DNA from: Oscillospiraceae bacterium
Lineage (GTDB): Bacteria; Bacillota; Clostridia; Oscillospirales; Oscillospiraceae
Assembly (NCBI GenBank): GCA_017622995.1
Contig: JAGAQA010000029.1
Location: forward strand, 1 to 64,000
Direction of reading: 5' to 3'
DNA length: 64,000 bases
A model generated the notes under the pieces. It did not search any database and was not told the DNA's origin. It saw only the letters and a list, made by a program, of their open reading frames with translations. Position numbers and translations under genes: made by a program. Shown here one piece after another: positions 57,493 to 64,000 of the stretch. Positions within the stretch are counted from its first letter, which is position 1; the number at the start of each line of letters is the position of its first letter.

Positions 57493-58563
57493 TTGGCCGC
57501 AAAATACGAACAACTGGCCTCCATCCTCCGCAGTGAGGTCCAGCAGATCCTCCGCCAGGGGGGCTCCAAGCTTGCCACGGAGGCTGAATTGTCCGAGCGC
57601 TACCATATGAGCCGGCAGACTGTCCGCCACGCGCTGAAGCTGTTGGAGGAGGAAAACCTCATTGAGCGCCGACAGGGCAGCGGCTCCTACATCCGGCAGG
57701 CAGGCCGGGCCGATGATGTACACCAGATCGCCGTCATCACCACTTTTTTGGATGACTATATTTTCCCTTCCATTCTTCACGATGTACAGTCCTCCTTTGC
57801 CGAGGCCGGCTACAGCACCCTGGTATTCGCCACGGAGAACAAGGTCAGCCGGGAGCGGGAAATCCTTCTGAAGCTTCTGGACAAGGCCGTCAGTGCCATA
57901 CTGGTAGAGGGCTCCAAAACCGCTCTGCCCACCCCGAACAGCGACCTCTATGAACTGCTGAAGGCGAAACGCATTCCGGTTCTCTTTCTTCACGGAATCT
58001 ACAGCAATCTCCAGGGCTTTCCCTGCCTGCTGGACGACAACTTCGCCGGCGGCTATCAGCTGGGCCAGTACCTGCTGAACGCCGGTCACAGCCGGGTAGC
58101 GGGCATTTTCAAAAGTGACGATATTCAGGGTCCTCAGCGCTACCACGGTCTCATCTGCGCCCTGCGGGACGGCCAGGCCGCCATCCCGGACGACAGCTTT
58201 TTCTGGTACGACAGCCAGGACCGGGCCGCTTTGCTCAGCTCCCCCCGCTGTGAACTGCTGGACAGCTTTATCCGTCACCGTCTGGGCCAGGCCACCGCTG
58301 TGGTCTGCTACAACGACGAAATTGCCCACCTGCTCATCAAGCGCCTTTTGGAACTGGGCCGCGCCGTTCCCGAGGAGGTAGCGGTTGTAAGCTTTGACAA
58401 CAGCTTTTACAGCCAGGTGGGGCCGGTTCCCATCACCTCCCTGGGCCACCGCAGCGGCCGCACCGGCCGCACCGCGGCAAAGCTGCTGCTGGATATTCTC
58501 GCCGGGAAGCAGACGGCTCCGCCTCCTCTGGAATGGGAGCTTTCCCGCCGTCAAAGCGGCTGA
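57493..58563 (+). CDS. AraR-like transcriptional repressor (GntR head, LacI-type sugar domain)
   Basis: I start it at the TTG at 57493, behind AGGGGGTG. The 356-residue protein has an N-terminal GntR winged helix (GGSKLATEAELSERYHMSRQ then TVRHALKLLEEENLIERRQG). A LacI/periplasmic-type effector domain follows (HQIAVITTFLDDYIFPSILH, GGYQLGQYLLNAGHSRVAGI, EVAVVSFDNSFYSQVGPVPI). This combination defines AraR of Bacillus, an arabinose-responsive repressor. Lying divergent to the sugar importer, it probably controls that operon together with the YesMN-type system. Arabinose itself is not proven. Confidence 0.9.
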   Translation: MAAKYEQLASILRSEVQQILRQGGSKLATEAELSERYHMSRQTVRHALKLLEEENLIERRQGSGSYIRQAGRADDVHQIAVITTFLDDYIFPSILHDVQSSFAEAGYSTLVFATENKVSREREILLKLLDKAVSAILVEGSKTALPTPNSDLYELLKAKRIPVLFLHGIYSNLQGFPCLLDDNFAGGYQLGQYLLNAGHSRVAGIFKSDDIQGPQRYHGLICALRDGQAAIPDDSFFWYDSQDRAALLSSPRCELLDSFIRHRLGQATAVVCYNDEIAHLLIKRLLELGRAVPEEVAVVSFDNSFYSQVGPVPITSLGHRSGRTGRTAAKLLLDILAGKQTAPPPLEWELSRRQSG

Positions 58564-58613
58564 ACCCCTGTCCGTCAGGGCCTCCCCTTGCCGGACAGCA
58601 CCTCCATTGAAAA

Positions 58614-58648
58614 CGCCGCCTGCTGCAAATCTGTTGCAGCAGGCGGCG
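58614..58648 (+). terminator. Terminator of the AraR-like gene
   Basis: A 15-bp perfect stem (58614-58628 with 58634-58648) with a 5-base loop is followed by a T-rich tail. Confidence 0.85.
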
Positions 58649-58679
58649 TAATTTGTTGCGTCCGGGATCAAGCGATGCC

Positions 58680-58711
58680 GTTTCAATTGAAAGACTACTT
58701 TCAATTGAAAC
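58680..58711. terminator. AT-rich 14-bp perfect hairpin between convergent genes
   Basis: GTTTCAATTGAAAG pairs with CTTTCAATTGAAAC around ACTA, six bases beyond the DUF4340 stop codon. Each arm is itself nearly palindromic. It probably ends the minus-strand Gld-like operon, though it lacks a clear U-run. Confidence 0.5.
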
Positions 58712-58717
58712 ATCGTA

Positions 58718-60067
58718 TTACAGCACCAGTTTTGTAATGGCCTCGTAGAGGGCCGATACATCCGCCCGGTTTACAAGAACGGTGGACGTTCCGTTCAAAG
58801 TAACCAGGCAGTCCTCAGCCGTATTCCGGTAGAAACAGAGCTCCACCTCCGGGAACCGGCTGTTATCCTGGGAAACCGTAATTTTCAGCTCCTGGGCATG
58901 GCTGGGCTCCATTCCGGCAGCGGAAGCCCTGGGCACCATGGAAGTGATGCTTTCCAGCACCGGGCCCAGCTCCGCTTCTTCCCCATTCAGGAGCCAATAG
59001 GTCTCCTGCTCCCCCTCCTGGGTTTCTTCCGCGGCCTCCTGCTGCTGCTTACCCCGGACAGCCGGGGTGAACACATAGCGCTCCCCTGCCAGCTCCGCTG
59101 TGACGGCCGCAGCCTTGCTCCAATCCATCAGCAGCACCTCATTGGGGTACAGGCCCTCCGGGTCCGCCTCCAGGAGGGCATTCACATCTTCCGCATCCAT
59201 CCAGTAGATGACCCTGGAATCGTTCATCCGGGCGTAATACTGGCCGGAAACCGCCGTGCCCACCTCCAAGGTATAGGTTCCCCGCTCCGGCTGGGAATAA
59301 CGAATTGTCAGCCGCAGGGTGGGATCCTCCAGGCCAAACAGGCTCAGATCCTCCGCCTTGTATTCCGCGCATCCTTCCCAGGTCATATCCGTACCATGCC
59401 GGATGAGCGTCTCCGTGTTCTCCGTATCCAGAGGGGTCGTTCCCACAAACCAGATATAGTCCTCACTGTAGCAAAGATTCTCCCCCTGCCGGTTTTGAAT
59501 GATCAGAGGTTCCTTTCCCTTCCGTTCCAGCGTGATGGTTTCCAGGGTCTCCATAGTGGGCGCTGTTTCCTGTTTTACCAGATCCAGCAGGGAATACCGG
59601 AACGGGGTCAGAATGTCATCCGCGGTAATATAGACCTTGCCGTCGCCTGTGGAAAAGTAACGCCCTCCATCCATGGCCGCGTCGCTTCCAATCCGCAGCT
59701 CCATACTGCCTGCCTCCACCCGGCACAAGGGAGAGGCCAGGCCATAGCTTTGCGCAGACACGCCCTGGTCTATGGTTTTGGTGGCGCTGAGGGCTGCCAG
59801 CGTATCCAGCATGGCGGTGATTTTCTTTTCATCCAGAGGGAACGCGGGGTCCGCCTCATAGATCCAGCTGCCCTCCTGTTTCACAAAGGTCAGCTTTTCT
59901 TCCCCCTCCACCGTCAGGCGGTCCAGGTTTTGCGTATCCAGCCCCAGGGAAGCCCCGGCGGTCTCCTCCGTGTTCTGTTTCTCCGGAATTCTGGAGGCCA
60001 GGGGCACCAGTGCCGCCAGCACTGCCAGCAGCGCCAGCATCCAAAGAAGTGTTCTGCGTTTCTTCAT
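58718..60067 (-). CDS. DUF4340 domain protein of the Gld-like ABC operon
   Basis: The 449-residue protein has one N-terminal membrane segment (LLWMLALLAVLAALVPLAS) and a large extracellular part. The repeated pattern DRLTVEGEEKLTFVKQEGSW and YGLASPLCRVEA is what I recognise as DUF4340. Its start overlaps the stop of the GldG-like gene by four bases, and it closes the operon. Proteins of this type accompany GldFG-like ABC complexes in many phyla. Their role is unknown outside gliding bacteria, where the complex helps export or assemble surface machinery. Confidence 0.85.
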   Translation of the reverse strand: MKKRRTLLWMLALLAVLAALVPLASRIPEKQNTEETAGASLGLDTQNLDRLTVEGEEKLTFVKQEGSWIYEADPAFPLDEKKITAMLDTLAALSATKTIDQGVSAQSYGLASPLCRVEAGSMELRIGSDAAMDGGRYFSTGDGKVYITADDILTPFRYSLLDLVKQETAPTMETLETITLERKGKEPLIIQNRQGENLCYSEDYIWFVGTTPLDTENTETLIRHGTDMTWEGCAEYKAEDLSLFGLEDPTLRLTIRYSQPERGTYTLEVGTAVSGQYYARMNDSRVIYWMDAEDVNALLEADPEGLYPNEVLLMDWSKAAAVTAELAGERYVFTPAVRGKQQQEAAEETQEGEQETYWLLNGEEAELGPVLESITSMVPRASAAGMEPSHAQELKITVSQDNSRFPEVELCFYRNTAEDCLVTLNGTSTVLVNRADVSALYEAITKLVL

Positions 60068-61503
60068 CTGCGTTTCCTCCGAATAACCAAGACAATTCCC
60101 ACAGCCAGCACCGTCCCGGGAATCAGCGCCAGAACCACAGCGCTCAGGATACCGGCAGTGGTATCCGGCATGGTAAGATAGCTGACACTGAGACTCTTGG
60201 GATGGATGGTCACGCTCTGCTCCTGGTCACAAAGCCAGTTCAGGGCATTCAGGAACAGATCCTGATTGCCGCCGGAGACCCGGGCATTGGCCTGCTCATC
60301 CGTAATGCCCGCGGAGCCGATCCACACCAGACGGCTTTCCAGTCCGTCATCCAGGGTCTTTGTGGAGGCCGCCGCCAGGGAGAAGGGGCCGTCAATGTCC
60401 CCCTCCTCCTTTTCGTAGGTTTCCAGCTTGTAGCCTGCCAGCTTGGAATAGGCCTTGGAGGAGGTGCTCAGCAGCGCCGTTGCGCTGACGTTGTCCGGCA
60501 GATCCGTTTTCACCGTCAGGCCCTGGGCCACCGGCAGCAGGCAGTAGTAGTTCTCCTCCAAAAGCGGATTGGTAATGGCGTGGGATTCCAGATCCGGCAT
60601 CAGATAGTAGGGTGTGGCCAGGGCATAGTAATTGCCGTTGCCCTCCAATACAATGCCCTCGTTGGCGGTAATGCCGTAGCCTTCCAGCAGCGCTTCCAGT
60701 TTTTCCGGCCGCTGCTTTCTGGGCGGCTGGGAAATATACAGCAGGTTCCCCCCGTTATTGAGGTAGCTTTCCAGCACCTCCAGCTCTTCCTGGGTAAAGT
60801 CGCTGTCCGGGGTGTTGATGAACACCATCCCGGCATCTTCCGGAATGGCCTGCACCGTCAGCAGGGACAGCTGCCTGGTTTCCAGATTGGCTCTCGTCAC
60901 CGCGTCCGAATACCCGGTTCCCAGCTTTCCTTCCCCGTGGCCGGTGGTCAGGTAAATCACCGGCAGCGTTTCGCTGGTCACATAGGCAATGGCCCCGGTG
61001 AGCACCTGTTCCCCGGCAAACTCCGTCTGGTATTGACCGGTGGTGTAGTAGCTTTCCATATTGTAGACATAGATGTCGTAGTAGCTCAGATACCGGTATC
61101 GCTCTCCGGCTACCACCACCAGGGAATTGTTGACCCCCTGGGTAACGCCGTATTGGCCGAGAAAATCCGGATATACATCCGGGTCCCGCTTGATCACCGT
61201 CAGGCGATCACTCAGGGCGCTGTACCGGTTCAGCAGCTGCTCCAGGGTCACGTCCTCCTGCCCGGCCTGCACCACCCAGTAAACCGTTGTGTCCTCCCCC
61301 AGATTCTCCACCAGTTCTTCACTCTGCCGGGAAAGGGTAAAGAGCCCTGCTTCCGTAACATCCTTCCGGGTCAGGCTTTCCGGCAGGGCCGCGGCCAGCA
61401 GATTCACGGCAATGACAATGGCCAGGGTCAGGGCGCAAACCAGAATGCTGTAGCCGCCCGCCCGGAAGGAGCGGCTGCGGAAATCGGAAAAGAGATTTTT
61501 CAT
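60064..61503 (-). CDS. GldG-like ABC auxiliary membrane protein
   Basis: The 479-residue protein has an N-terminal membrane segment after a short Arg-rich start (FRSRSFRAGGYSILVCALTL). A long extracellular domain follows, with LTRKDVTEAGLFTLSRQSEE, PVIYLTTGHGEGKLGTGYSD and FINTPDSDFTQEELEVLESY, and there is a C-terminal membrane segment. This is the ABC_transp_aux (GldG) layout. It overlaps the permease gene upstream and the DUF4340 gene downstream by four bases each. Confidence 0.88.
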   Translation of the reverse strand: MKNLFSDFRSRSFRAGGYSILVCALTLAIVIAVNLLAAALPESLTRKDVTEAGLFTLSRQSEELVENLGEDTTVYWVVQAGQEDVTLEQLLNRYSALSDRLTVIKRDPDVYPDFLGQYGVTQGVNNSLVVVAGERYRYLSYYDIYVYNMESYYTTGQYQTEFAGEQVLTGAIAYVTSETLPVIYLTTGHGEGKLGTGYSDAVTRANLETRQLSLLTVQAIPEDAGMVFINTPDSDFTQEELEVLESYLNNGGNLLYISQPPRKQRPEKLEALLEGYGITANEGIVLEGNGNYYALATPYYLMPDLESHAITNPLLEENYYCLLPVAQGLTVKTDLPDNVSATALLSTSSKAYSKLAGYKLETYEKEEGDIDGPFSLAAASTKTLDDGLESRLVWIGSAGITDEQANARVSGGNQDLFLNALNWLCDQEQSVTIHPKSLSVSYLTMPDTTAGILSAVVLALIPGTVLAVGIVLVIRRKRR

Positions 61504-62366
61504 TCACTCCACCTCCGCTTCTCCATCGCTTCCACAGTCAATACCAGGAAAAGGGCAATGACCGTCAGATCATACACCACCGCGGTCCAGTCGAACACGC
61601 CGGTAACAAAGGTATAGAATCTGGAAAACAGGGACAGTTCCCGAATCACCGACGCGAAAAGGCCCTCAAATACGCTGGCCCTCCAGGCGTAGACCAACAG
61701 ATTCCCCGCCAGAGCCAGCATGGTCAGCACTGCGGAAAACACCGCGTTTTTCGTCATGGAATAGATGCCGAAGCCCACCAGAATCACAATGGCGCCAAAG
61801 GCCGCCAGGGATGCCGCGGCCGTACCCGGCACCAATTCCGCCAGGCTTTCCAGAAAGTAGTTGAGGAGCATCACCACAAAGCACAGTCCCGCTGCCACGC
61901 TCTGGCTCTCCGTTACGGAGGAGATAAACAGGCCAATGGCCAGCAGCGCCGCCCCCAGGAAGAAGAAGCCCGTTAAGGCCGCGTAGGCTGCCTCCATGGG
62001 CACCTGGCCAAAGAGCTTCAGCGCCAGGGGGTACAGCCCCAGAATGGCAACCGGAAGCAAAAACTGGGTTACCAGCGCCAGGTATTTCCCCACCACCACC
62101 TGGGTCATGGTCAGGGGCAGGGCATAGAGCAGCTGCTCGGTTTTCTGGTGCCGCTCCTCGGCCAGAGTGCGCATGGTCACCACCGGAATGATAATGATAA
62201 ACAGGAAGCTGATGCTTTGCAGAACCAGTTCAAAGTTTGCCAGGCGCATACTGATGTTGTAGGCCATGGTGTAGATGCCGCCAAACAGCAGCAGAAAGGC
62301 GCTGAACACATAGGCCGTAAGGCCGGTAAAGGCAGAGCTCAGCTCATGCCGGTAAACAGATCCCAT
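61500..62366 (-). CDS. GldF-like ABC-2 permease
   Basis: The 288-residue protein has six membrane segments and the GldF pattern: YRHELSSAFTGLTAYVFSAF at the start, TMRTLAEERHQKTEQLLYAL in the coupling loop, and GLFISSVTESQSVAAGLCFV. It lies two bases after the ATPase gene and overlaps the GldG-like gene. With the ATPase it forms a membrane exporter-like complex. Confidence 0.9.
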   Translation of the reverse strand: MGSVYRHELSSAFTGLTAYVFSAFLLLFGGIYTMAYNISMRLANFELVLQSISFLFIIIIPVVTMRTLAEERHQKTEQLLYALPLTMTQVVVGKYLALVTQFLLPVAILGLYPLALKLFGQVPMEAAYAALTGFFFLGAALLAIGLFISSVTESQSVAAGLCFVVMLLNYFLESLAELVPGTAAASLAAFGAIVILVGFGIYSMTKNAVFSAVLTMLALAGNLLVYAWRASVFEGLFASVIRELSLFSRFYTFVTGVFDWTAVVYDLTVIALFLVLTVEAMEKRRWSE

Positions 62367-62368
62367 AG

Positions 62369-63307
62369 TTACGCCTCCTTTCCGCCGGTGAGCTCCAGGA
62401 AGATATCTTCCAGGCTGGCCTTGGCCGGTGTCAGGCGCAGCAGCGGCAGCTTTTCGTCACAAAAGCGGAAGAAAACCGCTTTGGAAAGATTTTCCAGGTT
62501 CTCTTTCCCCGTTTCCAGCCGCGCCCAGGCGTGTTTGTCGGCCGTCTCTCCCACGGTCAGTCCGGTAACCCCCGGCAGGTTCCCCAGGATTTTTTCCAGG
62601 CGTTCCGGCTGTGTGTCCGCTTCCAGCTCCAGGGCGGTTCCGCCGGTAAGCAGTCTTTCCAGATTGTCCGGTGTATCGCAGGCCACCAGCTTTCCCCTGG
62701 AAAGAATCAGGATGCTGTCGCACACCGCCTGCACCTCGCTGAGAATGTGGCTGGACAGGATGACGGTTTTGTTTTCTCCCAGCTTCTGGATCAGTTCCCG
62801 GATCTCCGTAATCTGCCGGGGGTCCAGGCCCACAGTGGGCTCGTCCAGAATGATGATGTCTGGATCCCCCAGAATGGCCTGGGCGATACCCACACGCTGC
62901 CGGTAACCCTTGGACAGGTTGCGGATCAGCCGGTCTTTCACATCCGTGATCTGGGTCAGGGCCATCACCCGCTCCAGTTCGCCCGGAACATCTCCGACGC
63001 CCTTTGCCCGGGCCACAAAGCGCAGATATTCCTCCGGTGTCCGGTCCATGTACAGGGGCGGAAGCTCCGGCAGATACCCCAGGTGCTTCTTGGCGGCCAT
63101 GGGATCCTCAAAAATATCCACACCGTCAATACGGACCTGGCCGGAGGTAGCGGCAAGGCACCCGGTCAAGATGTTCATGGTTGTGGATTTTCCCGCGCCA
63201 TTGGGCCCCAAAAGGCCATAGATCTGTCCTTCCGGGATGGTAAAGGACAGATCATCCAGCGCCAAATGACTTCCGTATCGTTTGGTCAGATGAGATACTT
63301 CGATCAA
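62369..63307 (-). CDS. GldA-like ABC ATPase
   Basis: I start this gene at the TTG at 63307, which has AGGAGG seven bases upstream. The open frame continues much further, but only as a shadow of the divergent gene. The 312-residue ATPase has Walker A GPNGAGKST, signature LSKGYRQRVGIAQAI, Walker B IIILDEPTVGLDPRQ and switch SSHILSEVQ, with a C-terminal extension ending LEDIFLELTGG. This is the GldA/CcmA pattern. It is the first gene of the four-gene operon that continues with the permease, GldG-like and DUF4340 genes. Confidence 0.9.
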   Translation of the reverse strand: MIEVSHLTKRYGSHLALDDLSFTIPEGQIYGLLGPNGAGKSTTMNILTGCLAATSGQVRIDGVDIFEDPMAAKKHLGYLPELPPLYMDRTPEEYLRFVARAKGVGDVPGELERVMALTQITDVKDRLIRNLSKGYRQRVGIAQAILGDPDIIILDEPTVGLDPRQITEIRELIQKLGENKTVILSSHILSEVQAVCDSILILSRGKLVACDTPDNLERLLTGGTALELEADTQPERLEKILGNLPGVTGLTVGETADKHAWARLETGKENLENLSKAVFFRFCDEKLPLLRLTPAKASLEDIFLELTGGKEA

Positions 63308-63472
63308 GGCAATGCCTCCTTCGTAAATAGTCACAACAATTCTAGGCAGATTTGCTGAAAGAAACCTGAAAAAACATCCTTTGATCTGTAAATTTTTTGT
63401 GAAGGAACCGGCAGGAAACGGCAAAAACAGAAGGCTGCTCTGTGCTAGGATAAGGCCATAGGAGGTGTTTTT

Positions 63473-64000
63473 ATGCGCAAAGGGATTCTGTTTTTGGTTC
63501 TTGCTCTGTTCCTCGTCACCCCCGTCTCGGCGGAAATTGCCTTTGGACCGGGGGCAGAGGGTGTTCTCTATTCCGGGGATGGGGTGGCGGAGCTGCACGC
63601 CCTCTTCGGCAGCGCGCTGGCAATCAGTCCCGGGGAAACGCTGCGGGAATCCGCGCTGATCTGTCTGGAGGGAGGGGGACGGCTGTATCTGGAATGTCAG
63701 GAGCTTCCGCCCAGTCTGACGGAGCTCCACCTGACCGTCTGCGGTGAAGCACCTATTTTCGACGGCAGGCTGGGGGACTGCAGCTGGGTCTACCTGGGGA
63801 ATTTCCCCGCGGGCACCCGGGAGCCGGTGGTGTTCACCCTGTCCGTCCCCAAAAACCTGAGCCGTCAGGGTCAGCTGGACTGGCAAAAGCTCCGCTGGAA
63901 ACTCCTGGCGGAAGCGCCCCAGCTTCCCGCCACCGGAGACCGTTTTCACCCCATGGCTGCCCTTGGTGTGGCTTTCTTCAGCGCCGCGGGGCTTGCGGCG
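63473..64000 (+). CDS. Secreted LPxTG-anchored surface protein (3' partial)
   Basis: The start is fixed by AGGAGG seven bases upstream of an ATG that opens a signal peptide (MRKGILFLVLALFLVTPVSA). The mature part reads without similarity I recognise for about 130 residues. It contains three Cys residues, and beta-strand patterns such as GRLYLECQELPPSLTELHL. At residues 151-155 comes LPATG, followed by a hydrophobic stretch (MAALGVAFFSAAGLAA) that runs out of the window. That is the layout of a sortase sorting signal, so the protein is small and wall-linked. The last residues are not visible. Confidence 0.8.
   Translation, partial: MRKGILFLVLALFLVTPVSAEIAFGPGAEGVLYSGDGVAELHALFGSALAISPGETLRESALICLEGGGRLYLECQELPPSLTELHLTVCGEAPIFDGRLGDCSWVYLGNFPAGTREPVVFTLSVPKNLSRQGQLDWQKLRWKLLAEAPQLPATGDRFHPMAALGVAFFSAAGLAA

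Noticed and set aside
58680-58711. GTTTCAATTGAAAG/CTTTCAATTGAAAC as a possible CRISPR repeat
   Set aside because: There is only one inverted pair and no regularly spaced direct repeats or cas genes, so it is a hairpin between convergent genes.
63308-63949. A long N-terminal extension of the GldA-like ATPase
   Set aside because: It would overlap the divergent signal-peptide gene, and AGGAGG precedes the TTG at 63307 where the ATPase fold begins.

Overview
The window looks like the chromosome of a low-to-mid GC-positive, Gram-positive gut Clostridium relative (Oscillospiraceae-type Firmicute). The reasons are the many lipoprotein binding proteins with Ala/Thr/Glu/Pro linkers, a YolD/Y-family polymerase pair under a Firmicute LexA box, consensus sigma-A promoters with AGGAGG ribosome sites, a BlaI/BlaR1 pair, an LPxTG surface protein, and the absence of any outer-membrane gene. 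The species cannot be named from sequence alone.

Layout. 1-1.4 kb: the end of a thioredoxin reductase fused to an AhpF-like redox domain, then a complete type I toxin/antisense RNA locus. 1.5-6.5 kb: a two-component system with a MacB-like ABC exporter. 6.6-8.6 kb: an SOS-type translesion polymerase operon. 8.7-14.6 kb: an oligopeptide ABC operon whose last gene encodes a binding protein with its two halves in swapped order (a circular permutation). 15-20.7 kb: a second ABC importer with a DUF3798 binding protein. 21-26 kb: a beta-CASP nuclease, a lipoprotein and an MBOAT/DHHW O-acetylation pair. 26.2-29.2 kb: typA and a CapA-like phosphatase-fold protein. 29.2-33.6 kb: a beta-helix lipoprotein, blaI and blaR1 behind paired palindromic operators. 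33.6-35.2 kb: a MITE-like repeat and a decayed diguanylate cyclase gene.

35.3-40.4 kb: a six-gene operon that joins two esterases and an ATP-grasp ligase to a complete polar amino acid ABC importer; its substrate is unknown. 40.5-42.4 kb: PHP phosphatase and mutY. 42.7-45 kb: a GlcNAc-type PTS (EIIA and EIICB). 45-45.5 kb: a second MITE copy and a compact multi-hairpin element. 45.5-47.4 kb: a YtrA-type regulator with its ABC exporter. 47.4-58.6 kb: a sugar-sensing and uptake block, comprising a response regulator, a YesM-type kinase and a YtfQ-like lipoprotein, then a YtfQ-like binding protein with ATPase and two permeases, and a divergent AraR-like repressor. 58.7-63.3 kb: a Gld-like ABC operon with DUF4340. 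63.5 kb to the edge: the start of a sortase-anchored protein.

The strongest observations are the permuted OppA-like protein, the fully readable type I toxin locus, the esterase/ATP-grasp/importer operon, the structured element at 45.3 kb, the LexA-controlled polymerase promoter and the mechanism of decay of the GGDEF gene. All calls come from reading the sequence; no database search was run.
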